NCBI GenBank assembly: GCA_016714495.1
Contig: JADKDU010000001.1
Coordinates: 834,597-898,596 of the forward strand
DNA length: 64,000 nucleotides
Direction: 5' to 3'
Source: Hyphomonadaceae bacterium
GTDB lineage: Bacteria; Pseudomonadota; Alphaproteobacteria; Caulobacterales; Hyphomonadaceae
Of this stretch, positions 33,877 through 43,964 are shown in pieces. The translations under genes and the position numbers were made by a program. The stretch's first letter is position 1. Each line of letters starts with the position of its first letter. Under the pieces are notes generated by a model. It did not search any database and was not told where the DNA came from. It saw nothing but the letters and a program-made list of their open reading frames with translations.

Positions 33877-35781
33877 CTACGCCCCTATCCCGCGTTCTTT
33901 CAGCGATACGGTGATCTCCTCGAGGATTGCCGGGTCATCGATGGTGGCGGGCATTTTCCAGTCTTCGGCATCGGCGATCTTCTGCATTGTGCCGCGCAGG
34001 ATCTTGCCCGAGCGCGTCTTGGGCAGCCGCTTGATCGTCACCACCATCTTGAACGCCGCCACCGGGCCGATCTTGTCGCGCACCAGCGCCACAACCTCGC
34101 GCTCGATCGTGGCGACATCGCGCGCAACACCCGCATTGAGCACGACAAAGCCAAGCGGCGTCTGGCCCTTCATCGCGTCGGCGATGCCGATGACGGCGCA
34201 TTCGGCGACGTCGGGATGCATCGCCACCACCTCCTCCATGCCGCCCGTCGACAGCCTGTGGCCCGCCACATTGATGATGTCGTCCGTGCGCGCCATGATG
34301 AAGAGATAGCCGTCCTCGTCGACATAGCCCGCGTCCGCCGTCTTGTAGTAGCCCGGGAACTCGTCGAGATAAGCCTCGCGGAAGCGATCGTCGGCGTTCC
34401 ACAGCGTCGGCAGGCAGCCCGGCGGCAGCGGCAGCTTGATCACCACATTGCCCAGCGTTCCGGCCGGCAGTTCGTGACCCGCATCGTCCAGCACGTGGAT
34501 CTCATAGCCCGGCATGGCGACGCCGGGCGATCCATACTTCACCGGCAGAAGGCCAAGCCCCGCCGGGTTCTGGCTCACCGGCGAGCCTGTCTCGGTCTGC
34601 CACCAATGGTCGATCACCGGCCGCCCAAGCTTGTCTTCCGCCCAGTGGATGGTCGGCGGATCGGCGCGCTCGCCTGCAAGAAAGAGGATACGGAATTTCG
34701 AGAGATCGTACTTGCTGACGAACTCGCCCTGCGGGTCTTCCTTCTTGATCGCCCTGAAAGCCGTCGGCGCCGTGAACAGCGCGACAACGCCATGCTCGGA
34801 GATCACTCGCCAGAACGTGCCTGCGTCCGGCGTGCCCACCGGCTTGCCCTCGAACAGGATCGAGGTCGCGCCATGAATGAGCGGGCCATAGACGATGTAG
34901 GAATGGCCCACCACCCAGCCGACATCCGAGGCCGCCCAGAACACCTCGCCCGGCTTGACGCCGAACTCGTTCTCCATCGACCAGGCCAGCGCCACCATGT
35001 GGCCGCCGCAGTCGCGCACCACCCCCTTGGGCTGGCCGGTCGTGCCGGAGGTGTAGAGCACATAGAGCGGATCGGTTGCAGCCACCGTCACACATGGCAC
35101 GTCGCGCCGCGCAGCCTTCGCGGCCGCAACCGCTTGCGCGTAATCGATATCGCGCCCCGCCTTCAGCTCGAAATGCGCCTGCGGCCGTTGCACCACCACG
35201 CAATGGCTCACCTTGTGGCTCGCCATCTCGATCGCGCCATCGAGCAGCGGCTGATAGGCGATGATCCGGCCCGGCTCGAGGCCGCATGAGGCCGAGATGA
35301 TCACCTTCGGCCTGGCGTCGTCGATGCGGGTCGCCAGCTCGCGCGCCGCAAACCCGCCGAACACCACCGAATGCACCGCGCCAAGCCGCGCGCAGGCCAG
35401 CATGGCGAAGGCCGCTTCCGCGATCATCGGCATGTAAATGATGACGCGATCGCCTTTGCGACGCCAAGATCCTGCAGCACCGCCGCCAGCGCCACCACTT
35501 CGGTCTTGACCTGCGCATAGGTGAAGCGCGTCACCGACTTCGTCATCGGCGAGTCATGGATCAGCGCGACCTGATCGGCCCGCCCCCGCCACCTGACGGT
35601 CAACCGCATTGTAGCAAACATTGCACTCGGCCCCGACAAACCAGCGGCCGTAAACCCCCGCCTTGGCGTCGAACACCTTGTCCCACGGCCGGCTCCACTC
35701 GATCACCTCCGCCGCCTTCGCCCAGAAGCCCTCGGGATCAGCCTTCCAGTCGGAATAAACCTCACGATAGCGCGACGACAT
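33877..35781 (-). pseudogene. prpE: Propionyl-CoA synthetase, interrupted by two single-base indels
   Basis: Acyl-CoA synthetase activating propionate (or acetate) to its CoA ester. The N-terminus from ATG 35781 (after GGGAGGAAGGC) reads S-D-W-K-A-D-P-E-G-F-W, then W-F-V-G-A-E-C-N-V-C-Y-N-A-V-D-R, typical of PrpE. A run of five G (35583-35587) where four are expected then shifts the frame. Near 35453 two G stand where three are expected and the frame returns, with YTSGTTGQPKGV and a K-T-R-S-G-K end downstream. With both corrected the protein is about 634 residues, the normal length. The compensating pair, both in G runs, makes assembly error plausible. Confidence 0.82.
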
Positions 35782-36034
35782 GCCTTCCTCCCGTCTCTTC
35801 AGCCTGACTTGCCAGCACAGGGCCAGCCTGTCGATCCGGCAATCAGGCTCGCTCGGCTGCTGGGCGAGCGAATTCCGCCGCCAGTCCCGTTGGCGCGAGC
35901 AGGCGCTGCCCTTGGTGAAACGCCAAGTAAATACTTCCAGCTGAAAATATCCAGCTTCCATCCACACGGCGACAGGCGTAACAGCCGCGCCCGTTCGGGA
36001 CCGGAACACGGTTCGCGGCAGAGGGCGCACATTG

Positions 36035-37960
36035 ATGGGCGATACTTCGTCTCAAGGCGGGGTGGCTCAGCCGACCGACAGGCGAGCAGGAACCAAAAGG
36101 TTCTGGGCCCTTGCTTTGGGGTCCATCGGCGTCGTGTTCGGCGACATCGGCACCAGCCCGCTCTACGCCTTCAAGGAATCCATCCACCACATTACCGAAG
36201 CGGGCGACCGCGTCGTGCAGCGCGACGAAGTGCTGGGCGTCATCTCGCTGATGCTGTGGTCGCTGATCATCGTGGTCACGCTGAAATATGTCCTGTTGCT
36301 CCTGCGCATGGACAACCGCGGCGAGGGCGGCACGCTCTCCCTGATGGCGCTGGTCCAGCGCACCATTGGCCGCCGCACGCCTTTCCTGCTGCTGATCGCG
36401 ATGTGCAGCGCCGGCATGTTCTTTGGCGACGCCCTGCTCACACCCGCCATGTCGGTGCTGTCCGCGATCGAAGGCCTCAAAGTGATCCCTGAGCTCGAAG
36501 GCCGCATCGATCCCTTCATCGTGCCAATCGCGCTTGGCCTGCTCACCTTCCTCTTCGTGATCCAGAAGAAGGGCACCTCCGTCATCGGAGCGCTGTTCGG
36601 ACCGGTCTGCCTTGTCTGGTTCATCGTGCTCGGTGCGCTCGGCGTCCTTCACATCACGCAGGACGGCGCGCAGATCCTGATGGCGATAAGCCCGCACTAC
36701 GCCGTGATGTTCCTCGCCAGCCACGCCGTGCTTGGTTTCGTCGTGCTCGGTTCCGTCTTCCTGTGCGTCACCGGCGCCGAGGCGCTTTACGCCGACATGG
36801 GCCATTTCGGCCGCAAGCCGATTTCGGCGATGTGGACATGGCTGGTCCTGCCCTGCCTCGCCCTCAACTATCTCGGTCAGGGCGCGATGGTGCTGGCCCA
36901 CCCGGAAACACTGAGCAATCCGTTCTTCCTGATGGCGCCGCAAGCCTTGCAGATCCCCCTCGTTATCCTCGCCACGCTCGCCACCATTGTCGCCAGCCAG
37001 GCCGTGATCACCGGCGCCTTCTCCCTCACGCAACAGGCCGTGCAGCTCGGCCTCTTCCCGCGCCTGCAGATCATCAACACGTCGGCCAAGGAACACGGCC
37101 AGATCTACATGCCGCAGATCAACTGGATGCTGCTCGCCGGCGTGGTCTTCCTCGTGCTGGCGTTCAAGTCATCGTCTGCGCTCGCCAACGCCTATGGCGT
37201 CTCCGTAATCGGTGCGATGATCACCTCATCCATCCTCGCCGTGATCGCGGTGCACCGCATCTGGAAGAAGAAGCTGTGGCTCGCCGTGCTCATCGTCGCG
37301 CCTTTCCTTGTGGTCGAAAGCGTCTTTCTCGCCTCGAACCTGCTCAAGGTCCCCTCAGGCGGCTACGTCCCACTCCTCATCGCCGTCGCCCTGATGCTGG
37401 TGATGTGGACCTGGGTGCGCGGCACCAAGATCCTGCTCACCCGCACCCGCAGGGACGTCTCCACACGCGACGTGTTCAAGGGCCTCGAGGTGAACCCGCC
37501 GCACGCCGTCAAGGGCACGGCCGTCTTCCTCACCGCCGATCCCGAAGCAGCCCCCACGGCGCTCCTGCACAATCTCAAGCACAACAAGGTGCTCCACGAG
37601 CACAATGTCATCCTCAACGTCCGCACGGCGCAGGAGCCCTATGTCGCCGATGAGAAGAAGATCGAGGTGGTGGAAATCGCCCCCAATCTCGATCGCCTGA
37701 CCATGAGCTTCGGCTACATGGAAACGCCCAACGTCTCGCGCGGCCTCAGCTTGGCGAAGAAGTGCGGCCTGTCCTTCGACATCATGCACACCTCCTTCTT
37801 CCTCAGCCGCCGCACCCTGCTGGCTGATGGAAAATGGGGCATGCCGCTCTGGCAGGACCATCTCTTCATTTTCCTCAGCCGGAACGCGACCAACGCCACC
37901 GAATTCTTCCGCATTCCCACCTCGCGGGTGGTAGAGCTCGGCAGTCAGATGACCATCTAA
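36035..37960 (+). CDS. kup: Low-affinity potassium transporter Kup
   Basis: Proton-coupled K+ uptake protein of 641 residues with about 12 membrane helices in the first 450 residues and a cytosolic C-terminal domain. The start has G-V-V-F-G-D-I-G-T-S-P-L-Y-A-F-K-E, the family hallmark, followed by D-N-R-G-E-G-G-T and V-T-G-A-E-A-L-Y-A-D-M-G-H-F. ATG at 36035 is preferred over the TTG one codon earlier. It is divergent from prpE with a 253-base shared upstream region. Confidence 0.96.
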   Translation: MGDTSSQGGVAQPTDRRAGTKRFWALALGSIGVVFGDIGTSPLYAFKESIHHITEAGDRVVQRDEVLGVISLMLWSLIIVVTLKYVLLLLRMDNRGEGGTLSLMALVQRTIGRRTPFLLLIAMCSAGMFFGDALLTPAMSVLSAIEGLKVIPELEGRIDPFIVPIALGLLTFLFVIQKKGTSVIGALFGPVCLVWFIVLGALGVLHITQDGAQILMAISPHYAVMFLASHAVLGFVVLGSVFLCVTGAEALYADMGHFGRKPISAMWTWLVLPCLALNYLGQGAMVLAHPETLSNPFFLMAPQALQIPLVILATLATIVASQAVITGAFSLTQQAVQLGLFPRLQIINTSAKEHGQIYMPQINWMLLAGVVFLVLAFKSSSALANAYGVSVIGAMITSSILAVIAVHRIWKKKLWLAVLIVAPFLVVESVFLASNLLKVPSGGYVPLLIAVALMLVMWTWVRGTKILLTRTRRDVSTRDVFKGLEVNPPHAVKGTAVFLTADPEAAPTALLHNLKHNKVLHEHNVILNVRTAQEPYVADEKKIEVVEIAPNLDRLTMSFGYMETPNVSRGLSLAKKCGLSFDIMHTSFFLSRRTLLADGKWGMPLWQDHLFIFLSRNATNATEFFRIPTSRVVELGSQMTI

Positions 37961-38110
37961 ACCTGGAGCAACGTGACGCAAGCGGAACGTTGCGGATCGG
38001 AAATGAGGTCACAAAATGTTCGCGATCTGCGCGCCTTTTGATTCAATTACTCTCCTAATAGGCGAACTGGACTAGCTTGGCCCTTCGCTTGCTCTCCCTT
38101 AAGGAAACTG

Positions 38111-39679
38111 ATGGGCGCCGGGCCTCCTGACGCGCCAAAACCGGGATTTGGGACACAGATGAAGACGCCCCGCACCGACCTCCAGGCCAACACGTACGAT
38201 TTCGAGAACATCCCGCTGGTGAAGGCCACGGGGTTCCGGGAATACGACGCGCGCTGGTGGTTTGGCGGCCCGCAATATCCCAAGGCGCCGGAACTGAACT
38301 TCCTTGGCGTCCAGGCCCTCGGCCTCGGCCTCGGCACGCTGATCCGGGAAATGGGCGTCGCCCCCCGCATCGTGACGGGCCACGACTACCGGTCTTATTC
38401 GCTCTCGATCAAACAGGCCCTCACCCTCGGCCTCCTCGAGGCTGGCCTCGAAGTCCACGACATCGGCCTCGCCCTGTCTCCCGTCGCCTACTTCGCCCAG
38501 TTCGCGCTCGACGTTCCGTGCGTCGCCATGGTCACCGCCAGCCACAACGAGAATGGCTGGACCGGTGTGAAGATGGGCGCGAACAAGCCGCTCACCTTCG
38601 GCCCCGAAGAGATGGGCCGCCTCAAGGACATCGTCCTCAACGGTAAGTTCAATACGCAACCGGGCGGCAGGCTCATCCGCGTCGACGGCATGCGCGAGCG
38701 TTACATCGCTGACGTCACCAAGAGCGTGAAGCTGTCGCGCAAAATCAAGGTCGTCTGCGCCTGCGGCAACGGCGCCGCCGGCGCCTTCGCGCCCGATGCT
38801 CTGCGCGCCATGGGCGCGGAAGTCATCGAGATGGACACCAACCTCGATTACAACTTCCCGAAATACAACCCGAACCCTGAAGACCATGAAATGCTGGTCT
38901 CGATGGGCCAGGCCGTTCTCGAACACGGCGCCGACATCTGCGTCGGCTTCGATGGCGACGGCGACCGTTGCGGCGTCGTCGATGACAAGGGCGAGGAAAT
39001 CTTCGCCGACAAGATCGGCCTCCTGCTTGCCCGCGATCTGTCGAAGCTGCACAAGAACGCAACCTTCGTGGTCGACGTCAAATCCACCGGTCTCTACAAG
39101 ACCGATCCGGTGCTCAAGGAAAACGGCGCCACCGTCGATTATTTCAAGACCGGCCACTCCTACATCAAGCGCCGCACGACCGAGCTCGACGCCCTCGCCG
39201 GCTTCGAGAAGTCCGGCCACATGTTCTTCCGCAAGCCCTATGGCTACGGCTATGACGACGCCCTCGTCGCCGCCGCCGCCGTCCTCCAGATGCTCGACCG
39301 CAACCCCGGCCGCTCGCTCTCCGATCTCAAGGCTGACCTCGGCGATGCGTGGACCTCCCTCACCATGTCGCCCCACTGCGATGACGAGAAGAAGTACGCG
39401 ATCGTCGATCAGGTGGTCGCTGACTATTCTGCGCTCGCCAAATCCGGCGGCGAAATTCTCGGCCGCAAGATCGTCGACGTGAACCCGATCAACGGCGCCC
39501 GCGTCACTTTGGATGACGGCTCCTGGGTCCTCGTCCGCGCCTCCTCGAACAAGCCCGAGCTGGTCGTGGTCGTGGAGTCCATGCAGGGCGAAGACGACAT
39601 GCGCGCCCTCTTCCGCTCGGAGGTGAAGCCCCGCCTCGCCAAGTTCGAAGCGGTGGGTCACTACAATCAGGAGATCTGA
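38111..39679 (+). CDS. Phosphomannomutase/phosphoglucomutase
   Basis: Alpha-D-phosphohexomutase of 522 residues interconverting hexose 1- and 6-phosphates for surface polysaccharide synthesis. The phosphoserine loop is V-T-A-S-H-N-E-N-G-W (about residues 141-150) and the magnesium loop is D-G-D-G-D-R. The C-terminal phosphate-binding loop is V-R-A-S-S-N-K-P-E. Start 38111 has AAGGAAACTG upstream; ATG 38159 would remove 16 residues. Whether manB or pgm/algC activity dominates is not decidable by eye. Confidence 0.93.
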   Translation: MGAGPPDAPKPGFGTQMKTPRTDLQANTYDFENIPLVKATGFREYDARWWFGGPQYPKAPELNFLGVQALGLGLGTLIREMGVAPRIVTGHDYRSYSLSIKQALTLGLLEAGLEVHDIGLALSPVAYFAQFALDVPCVAMVTASHNENGWTGVKMGANKPLTFGPEEMGRLKDIVLNGKFNTQPGGRLIRVDGMRERYIADVTKSVKLSRKIKVVCACGNGAAGAFAPDALRAMGAEVIEMDTNLDYNFPKYNPNPEDHEMLVSMGQAVLEHGADICVGFDGDGDRCGVVDDKGEEIFADKIGLLLARDLSKLHKNATFVVDVKSTGLYKTDPVLKENGATVDYFKTGHSYIKRRTTELDALAGFEKSGHMFFRKPYGYGYDDALVAAAAVLQMLDRNPGRSLSDLKADLGDAWTSLTMSPHCDDEKKYAIVDQVVADYSALAKSGGEILGRKIVDVNPINGARVTLDDGSWVLVRASSNKPELVVVVESMQGEDDMRALFRSEVKPRLAKFEAVGHYNQEI

Positions 39680-39712
39680 GCGTCCACGCTCAGCCTGCGT
39701 TGCACCTCAACT

Positions 39713-39807
39713 TGTCATCCCGGAAGCGCCACGCGCCATACTGGACCCATTGTGAAAGCACAACGTGCGCGATGGCTTCGGGTTCTCCGCTTCACTACGG
39801 GATGACA
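39713..39807. repeat. Inverted repeat pair TGTCATCCCG / CGGGATGACA
   Basis: Exact 10-base inverted repeats at 39713-39722 and 39798-39807 flank about 75 non-coding bases. The stretch is about 35 bases after the phosphohexomutase stop. TGTCATCCCG-type ends are typical of short intergenic palindromic elements in alphaproteobacteria. It could instead form a long-range hairpin in the transcript. Confidence 0.45.
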
Positions 39808-39949
39808 ATCCACGATGCGGAAGACGAGGATGACGGCCATGGAAGGCTGCTTTGGTCCTGTTTTCAGTCGCAAATCTCAACTGTCGCGCCCGCGAGTTGA
39901 TCTCTGCGACGCCTGAACTAGGCACAAATTGCCTAGCTAAAGCAGTCGT

Positions 39950-39964
39950 TTAACCGTCCGTTAA
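39950..39964. promoter_or_regulatory. CtrA box upstream of divL
   Basis: A perfect TTAA-N7-TTAA at 39950-39964 (spacer CCGTCCG). A further TTAA at 39985-39988 and a GANTC site (GATTC) at 40025-40029 lie 89 bases or less before the divL ATG. CtrA binding to this consensus is established in Caulobacter; control of divL by it here is inferred. The rest of the 373-base gap between the phosphohexomutase gene and divL holds the 39713 repeat and nothing else I recognise. Confidence 0.65.
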
Positions 39965-40052
39965 CCCAAACTCCTTCCATTTGGTTAACTGAGGGCGTCC
40001 GCCTGTAGGATGCCTCGCGTAAGTGATTCGGCCCTGGCGGGACGTGACGACC

Positions 40053-42536
40053 ATGGACATGACTCTGACCCAGCCGCTCGTCCTGCTCGTCGCGGGCGCA
40101 GCAGCCTTCGGCATCGCCGCCCTGCTCTGGGCCCTGCGCATCTCCGACGGCGCACGCGGCGCCGCCCGCAAGTATCGCGAAGAAGAACAGAAGGCGCGCG
40201 AGCGTCTGGCCCGCGCCGAGAGCGTGTTCGGCGCCCATCCCGGCGTCATCATGGTCTGGGAAGATGAAGAGCTGAACGAGGGCGAGAAGCCCAAGCCGCA
40301 ATCCGAATGGGGCCTGCCCAATCTCTACGGTTCGCCAGTCGCCCTGATGGGCATCCTGCGCTTCGCCGACGACGGCACGTCGGATGATCCCGGCGTCCGC
40401 ATCCTCGAAGGCCTTGCCGATCTCGAAGCTCGCGACGGCAACGGCCAGGACGCCACTCTGCGCGAACGCCTGAAACAGCTCCGCCAGGATGGCGCGCCCT
40501 TCTCGCTGACCATCATCGGCCCCTCCGGCCGTTTCCTCGAAGCCGACGGCCGCACGGCCGGCGCGCGCGCCGTGCTCTGGATCACCGACACGACCATCAA
40601 GGGCCTTGAGGAATCCGGCGCCCGCGCCCGGTTTGAAGAAGCCCGCGCCGCCGTTGCGCGCGATCCGATGGCCTTCCTCGAAATGCTCGGCAAGGCGCCG
40701 TTCCCGGCTTGGCGGATGTCCGGCGCCGGCAAACTGCAATGGGTAAACCGCGCCTATCTGAAAGCCGTCGGCGCGCCCACAGTCGACCACGTGCTCGACC
40801 GCCAGATCATGCTCGACCAGCACGTCACCGGTCAGGCGCAGAAAACCATCTCGACCAATGCCGAAACCGACGACACGCGTCATGTCGTGGTCGACGGCGA
40901 ACGTCGCGCCATGAAGGTGAAGATGTTCCCGCTCTCGGGCGGCCTCGGCGGCATGGCCTTCGACATCACCGACCTCGAGAATGCGCGCGAGACGCTGGAA
41001 AAGAACTCCAAGGCGCACGATGACACGCTCAATCACGTCGCCGACGGCGTCGCCATCTTCGGCGCCGACCGCAAGCTGATCTTCAACAACCGCGCCTTCC
41101 AGGAGATGTGGGGCCTCGACCCCTCCTACCTGCTCGACAAGCCCGACCATGGCTCACTACTCGACCGCCTGCGTGAACGCCGCAAGCTGCCGGCCCGTCC
41201 AGACTTCGCCGAATGGCGCAAAGGCGAACTCGCCTATTATCAGGGCGAAAAGGTCGACATCGTCGAGAACCTCTGGAACCTGCCCGACGGCCGCATCCTG
41301 CGCGTCACGCGCCAGCGCCACCCGCTCGGCGGCGCGCTGATCCTGTTCAAGGACATCACCGACGAACTCTCCCTCAAGGCCGAGTTCAACCGCCTGATCA
41401 ACGTCCAGAAAGCCACGCTCGACAATTTGCGCGAAGCCATCGTGGTATTCAGCGCCGACGGCCGCCTTCGCCTCCATAACGACGCCTTCGCCGAATTGTG
41501 GGGCCTGAAGAAAGACACGCTCAGCGACGCGCCGGATTTCGACGACGTGGTGACGCAGTGCGCGCGCCTCTATCACGACCGCAATGTGTGGGCGACGATC
41601 AAGAGCCGCGTCACCAACCCCTCGCCGGAATACCGCCAGCAGGATCAAGGCGTGATGCGCACGTCCAACGATCTCACCATCACCTGGATCACGCAGCCTC
41701 TGCCCAACGGTGCGACGCTGATCGCGTTCATGGACGTGACCGCTGCCCGCAAGGTCGAGATCGCGCTCAAAGACAAGAACGAGGCGCTGCAGGCCGCCGA
41801 CAAGCTGAAGAACGAGTTCGTGCAGAACGTCTCGTATCAGCTGCGTTCGCCACTCACGACCATTCTGGGCTACGCTGAACTGCTCGAGTCGGAACGCCCC
41901 GGCGCCCTTACCGACAAGCAGCGCACGCAGGTCGTCTCGATCCTGTCGGCCGCAGACCACCTGTCGAAAGTCATCTCGAACATCCTTGACCTCGCCATGA
42001 TCGAGGCGGGGAAGATGGAGCTGGAACTCTCCGAATTCTCGCTACGCGGCGCCATCGAGGACGCGGTCGATCTTGTCGTCACCACCTCCGAAAACACAAA
42101 GGTGCGTGTCGAGATCCTGTGCGACGATCGCATCGGCAACATCCACGCCGACGAACGGCGCATCAAGCAGGTGCTGTTCAACCTGCTCACCAACGCTCTG
42201 CGTTTCACCGGAGCCGGCGGCCACATCAAGATCGAAGCCTCGAAACCGGTCCCAAGCGAGAACATCATCCGCCTCGCCGTCTCGGATAACGGCAAAGGCA
42301 TTGCGCCGGAGCGTCAATCCTCGGTTTTCGACAGCTTCACGTCAGGCGACACCCGCGGCGCCGGCCTCGGCCTCGCGCTCGTCCGCTCCTTCGTCGAACT
42401 GCACGGCGGCGACGTGAAGATGAAATCGTCCCCGGGTTCGGGCACATCCGTCATCTGCCACATCCCGGAAACGGCTTCACCGAAAACCGCGCGCATCGAA
42501 CTGGAACTCGGCCAGGAAGCTGTAACGGCGCGCTAG
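40053..42536 (+). CDS. divL: Cell-polarity PAS pseudokinase DivL
   Basis: Histidine-kinase-like regulator of 827 residues that in Caulobacter binds phosphorylation-state-specific DivK and controls CckA, and so CtrA. One N-terminal membrane helix (about 5-27) precedes a long sensory region with recognisable PAS domains around 320-445 and 450-570. The DHp box reads F-V-Q-N-V-S-Y-Q-L-R-S-P-L: Tyr595 stands where kinases have His, the DivL hallmark. The ATPase domain keeps NLLTNALRFT, DNGKGI and GAGLGLAL. The start at 40053 gives M-D-M-T-L-T-Q just before the helix; 40059 is possible. A CtrA box lies upstream. Confidence 0.93.
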   Translation: MDMTLTQPLVLLVAGAAAFGIAALLWALRISDGARGAARKYREEEQKARERLARAESVFGAHPGVIMVWEDEELNEGEKPKPQSEWGLPNLYGSPVALMGILRFADDGTSDDPGVRILEGLADLEARDGNGQDATLRERLKQLRQDGAPFSLTIIGPSGRFLEADGRTAGARAVLWITDTTIKGLEESGARARFEEARAAVARDPMAFLEMLGKAPFPAWRMSGAGKLQWVNRAYLKAVGAPTVDHVLDRQIMLDQHVTGQAQKTISTNAETDDTRHVVVDGERRAMKVKMFPLSGGLGGMAFDITDLENARETLEKNSKAHDDTLNHVADGVAIFGADRKLIFNNRAFQEMWGLDPSYLLDKPDHGSLLDRLRERRKLPARPDFAEWRKGELAYYQGEKVDIVENLWNLPDGRILRVTRQRHPLGGALILFKDITDELSLKAEFNRLINVQKATLDNLREAIVVFSADGRLRLHNDAFAELWGLKKDTLSDAPDFDDVVTQCARLYHDRNVWATIKSRVTNPSPEYRQQDQGVMRTSNDLTITWITQPLPNGATLIAFMDVTAARKVEIALKDKNEALQAADKLKNEFVQNVSYQLRSPLTTILGYAELLESERPGALTDKQRTQVVSILSAADHLSKVISNILDLAMIEAGKMELELSEFSLRGAIEDAVDLVVTTSENTKVRVEILCDDRIGNIHADERRIKQVLFNLLTNALRFTGAGGHIKIEASKPVPSENIIRLAVSDNGKGIAPERQSSVFDSFTSGDTRGAGLGLALVRSFVELHGGDVKMKSSPGSGTSVICHIPETASPKTARIELELGQEAVTAR

Positions 42537-42715
42537 CCACAACCACGCTCGCCATCCTTCCCCGCCGCAAGCGGAGGAAGAGTTACCGCGCCTGACCAGC
42601 ACGAGGGGCTCGCTCCCCAGCCCTGTCCTTCCCATGACAAGTACGCGACGCGCCCCGCCTCGCGTTGACGCGCGCTGTTCACGGGCGCAAATCATTATGC
42701 AGGGAGGACTTCACA

Positions 42716-43906
42716 ATGATCAGATCAGTCTCGCGCCATACAGCGACTGCCATCGCCGCGCTGTGCCTCGCCTCGCCGGCCCTCGCGCAGAAGCCTGTCG
42801 GCAACCAGAACATCCCATCCATTCTTTTCTGGACGCAAAAGCAGCAGCTCGAGCGCTATCCCAACATCGAGTCCGTCTACGAAGTCGCCACCATCAAGAA
42901 AGGCGACAAGGTCCGCGAGCTGCCCCTCGCCGCGACCCAGATCGATCCCCAGGTGAAGGTCGGCTCGAAGACATCCACCCTCGACGCCTTCATGACGGAC
43001 AACCGCGTCACCGGCCTGATCGCCATCAAGGACGGCAGGGTCGTGCTCGAGAAATATGCTCTCGGCCGCAAGCCGACGGATCGCTGGACGTCCTTCTCCG
43101 TCGCCAAGTCCGTCACGGCCACGCTGATCGGCGCCGCCGTGAAGGACGGTTATATCTCGTCGATCTACGACCCGATCACGAAATATATCCCTGAGTTGGA
43201 AGGCTCCGTCTATGACGGTATCAGCCTCCGCCGCGTGATGACCATGACCACTGGCGTCAAATGGAACGAGGACTACGCCAACCCGAAATCGGATGTGTCG
43301 CAAGCCGGCTTCGCGCCATGGAAGGGCGGCGTGAACCCGCTCGTCTCCTACATGTCGAAGCTCAAGCGCGAAGCCGCACCGGGCACGAAATGGGTTTACA
43401 AGACCGGCGAGACCGATCTTGCCGGCATCGCTCTCGGCAACGCGCTCGCCGGCAAGGGGCTGGCGAAATACGCCTCCGAAAAGCTCTGGGCGCCCTATGG
43501 CATGGAGCAGGATGCGATCTGGATGGTCGACAAGGCCGGCCATGAACGCGGCGGCTGCTGCATGAGCATGACGCTCCGCGACTACGCCCGCATCGGCCTC
43601 TTCATGCTCGGCGGCGGCGAGATCGACGGCAAGAAGATCCTGCCGGAGGGGTGGGTGGACGACGCCACCGCCAACCACGTCCCCGCCAAGCAGGCCGCCG
43701 AGGGCGCCGCCTACGGCTATTTCTGGTGGCCGATGCCCGAGGGCTATCGCGCCGCCGGCATCTTCGGCCAGGGCATCTTCGTCTACCCGGAAGAGAACTT
43801 GGTCATCGCCGTCAACTCGGCCCTGGTGAAGGCCACTGACCGCGCGCAGAGCCAGAAGAGCCAGGCCATGATCGCCGCCGTCCGCGCTGCGGCCAACGGT
43901 GAGTGA
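42716..43906 (+). CDS. Secreted beta-lactamase-fold serine hydrolase
   Basis: A 396-residue exported protein. The signal peptide is about 25 residues, ending A-L-A-Q. The S-x-x-K motif S-V-A-K is at residues 128-131. A later Y-K-T-G-E-T stands where the Y-x-N motif is usual, and the C-terminal G-Q-G-I-F-V-Y-P-E matches the 6-aminohexanoate-dimer hydrolase/EstB branch. True substrate unknown. Ribosome site GGGAGGA with ATG 42716. It is not closely similar to the other serine hydrolase in this window at 23194. Confidence 0.85.
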   Translation: MIRSVSRHTATAIAALCLASPALAQKPVGNQNIPSILFWTQKQQLERYPNIESVYEVATIKKGDKVRELPLAATQIDPQVKVGSKTSTLDAFMTDNRVTGLIAIKDGRVVLEKYALGRKPTDRWTSFSVAKSVTATLIGAAVKDGYISSIYDPITKYIPELEGSVYDGISLRRVMTMTTGVKWNEDYANPKSDVSQAGFAPWKGGVNPLVSYMSKLKREAAPGTKWVYKTGETDLAGIALGNALAGKGLAKYASEKLWAPYGMEQDAIWMVDKAGHERGGCCMSMTLRDYARIGLFMLGGGEIDGKKILPEGWVDDATANHVPAKQAAEGAAYGYFWWPMPEGYRAAGIFGQGIFVYPEENLVIAVNSALVKATDRAQSQKSQAMIAAVRAAANGE

Positions 43907-43964
43907 CATCTAAGTGACGGGGCGCGGCGTTGACACGCGCCGCCCCCGCCACGATGTTCCGCCC

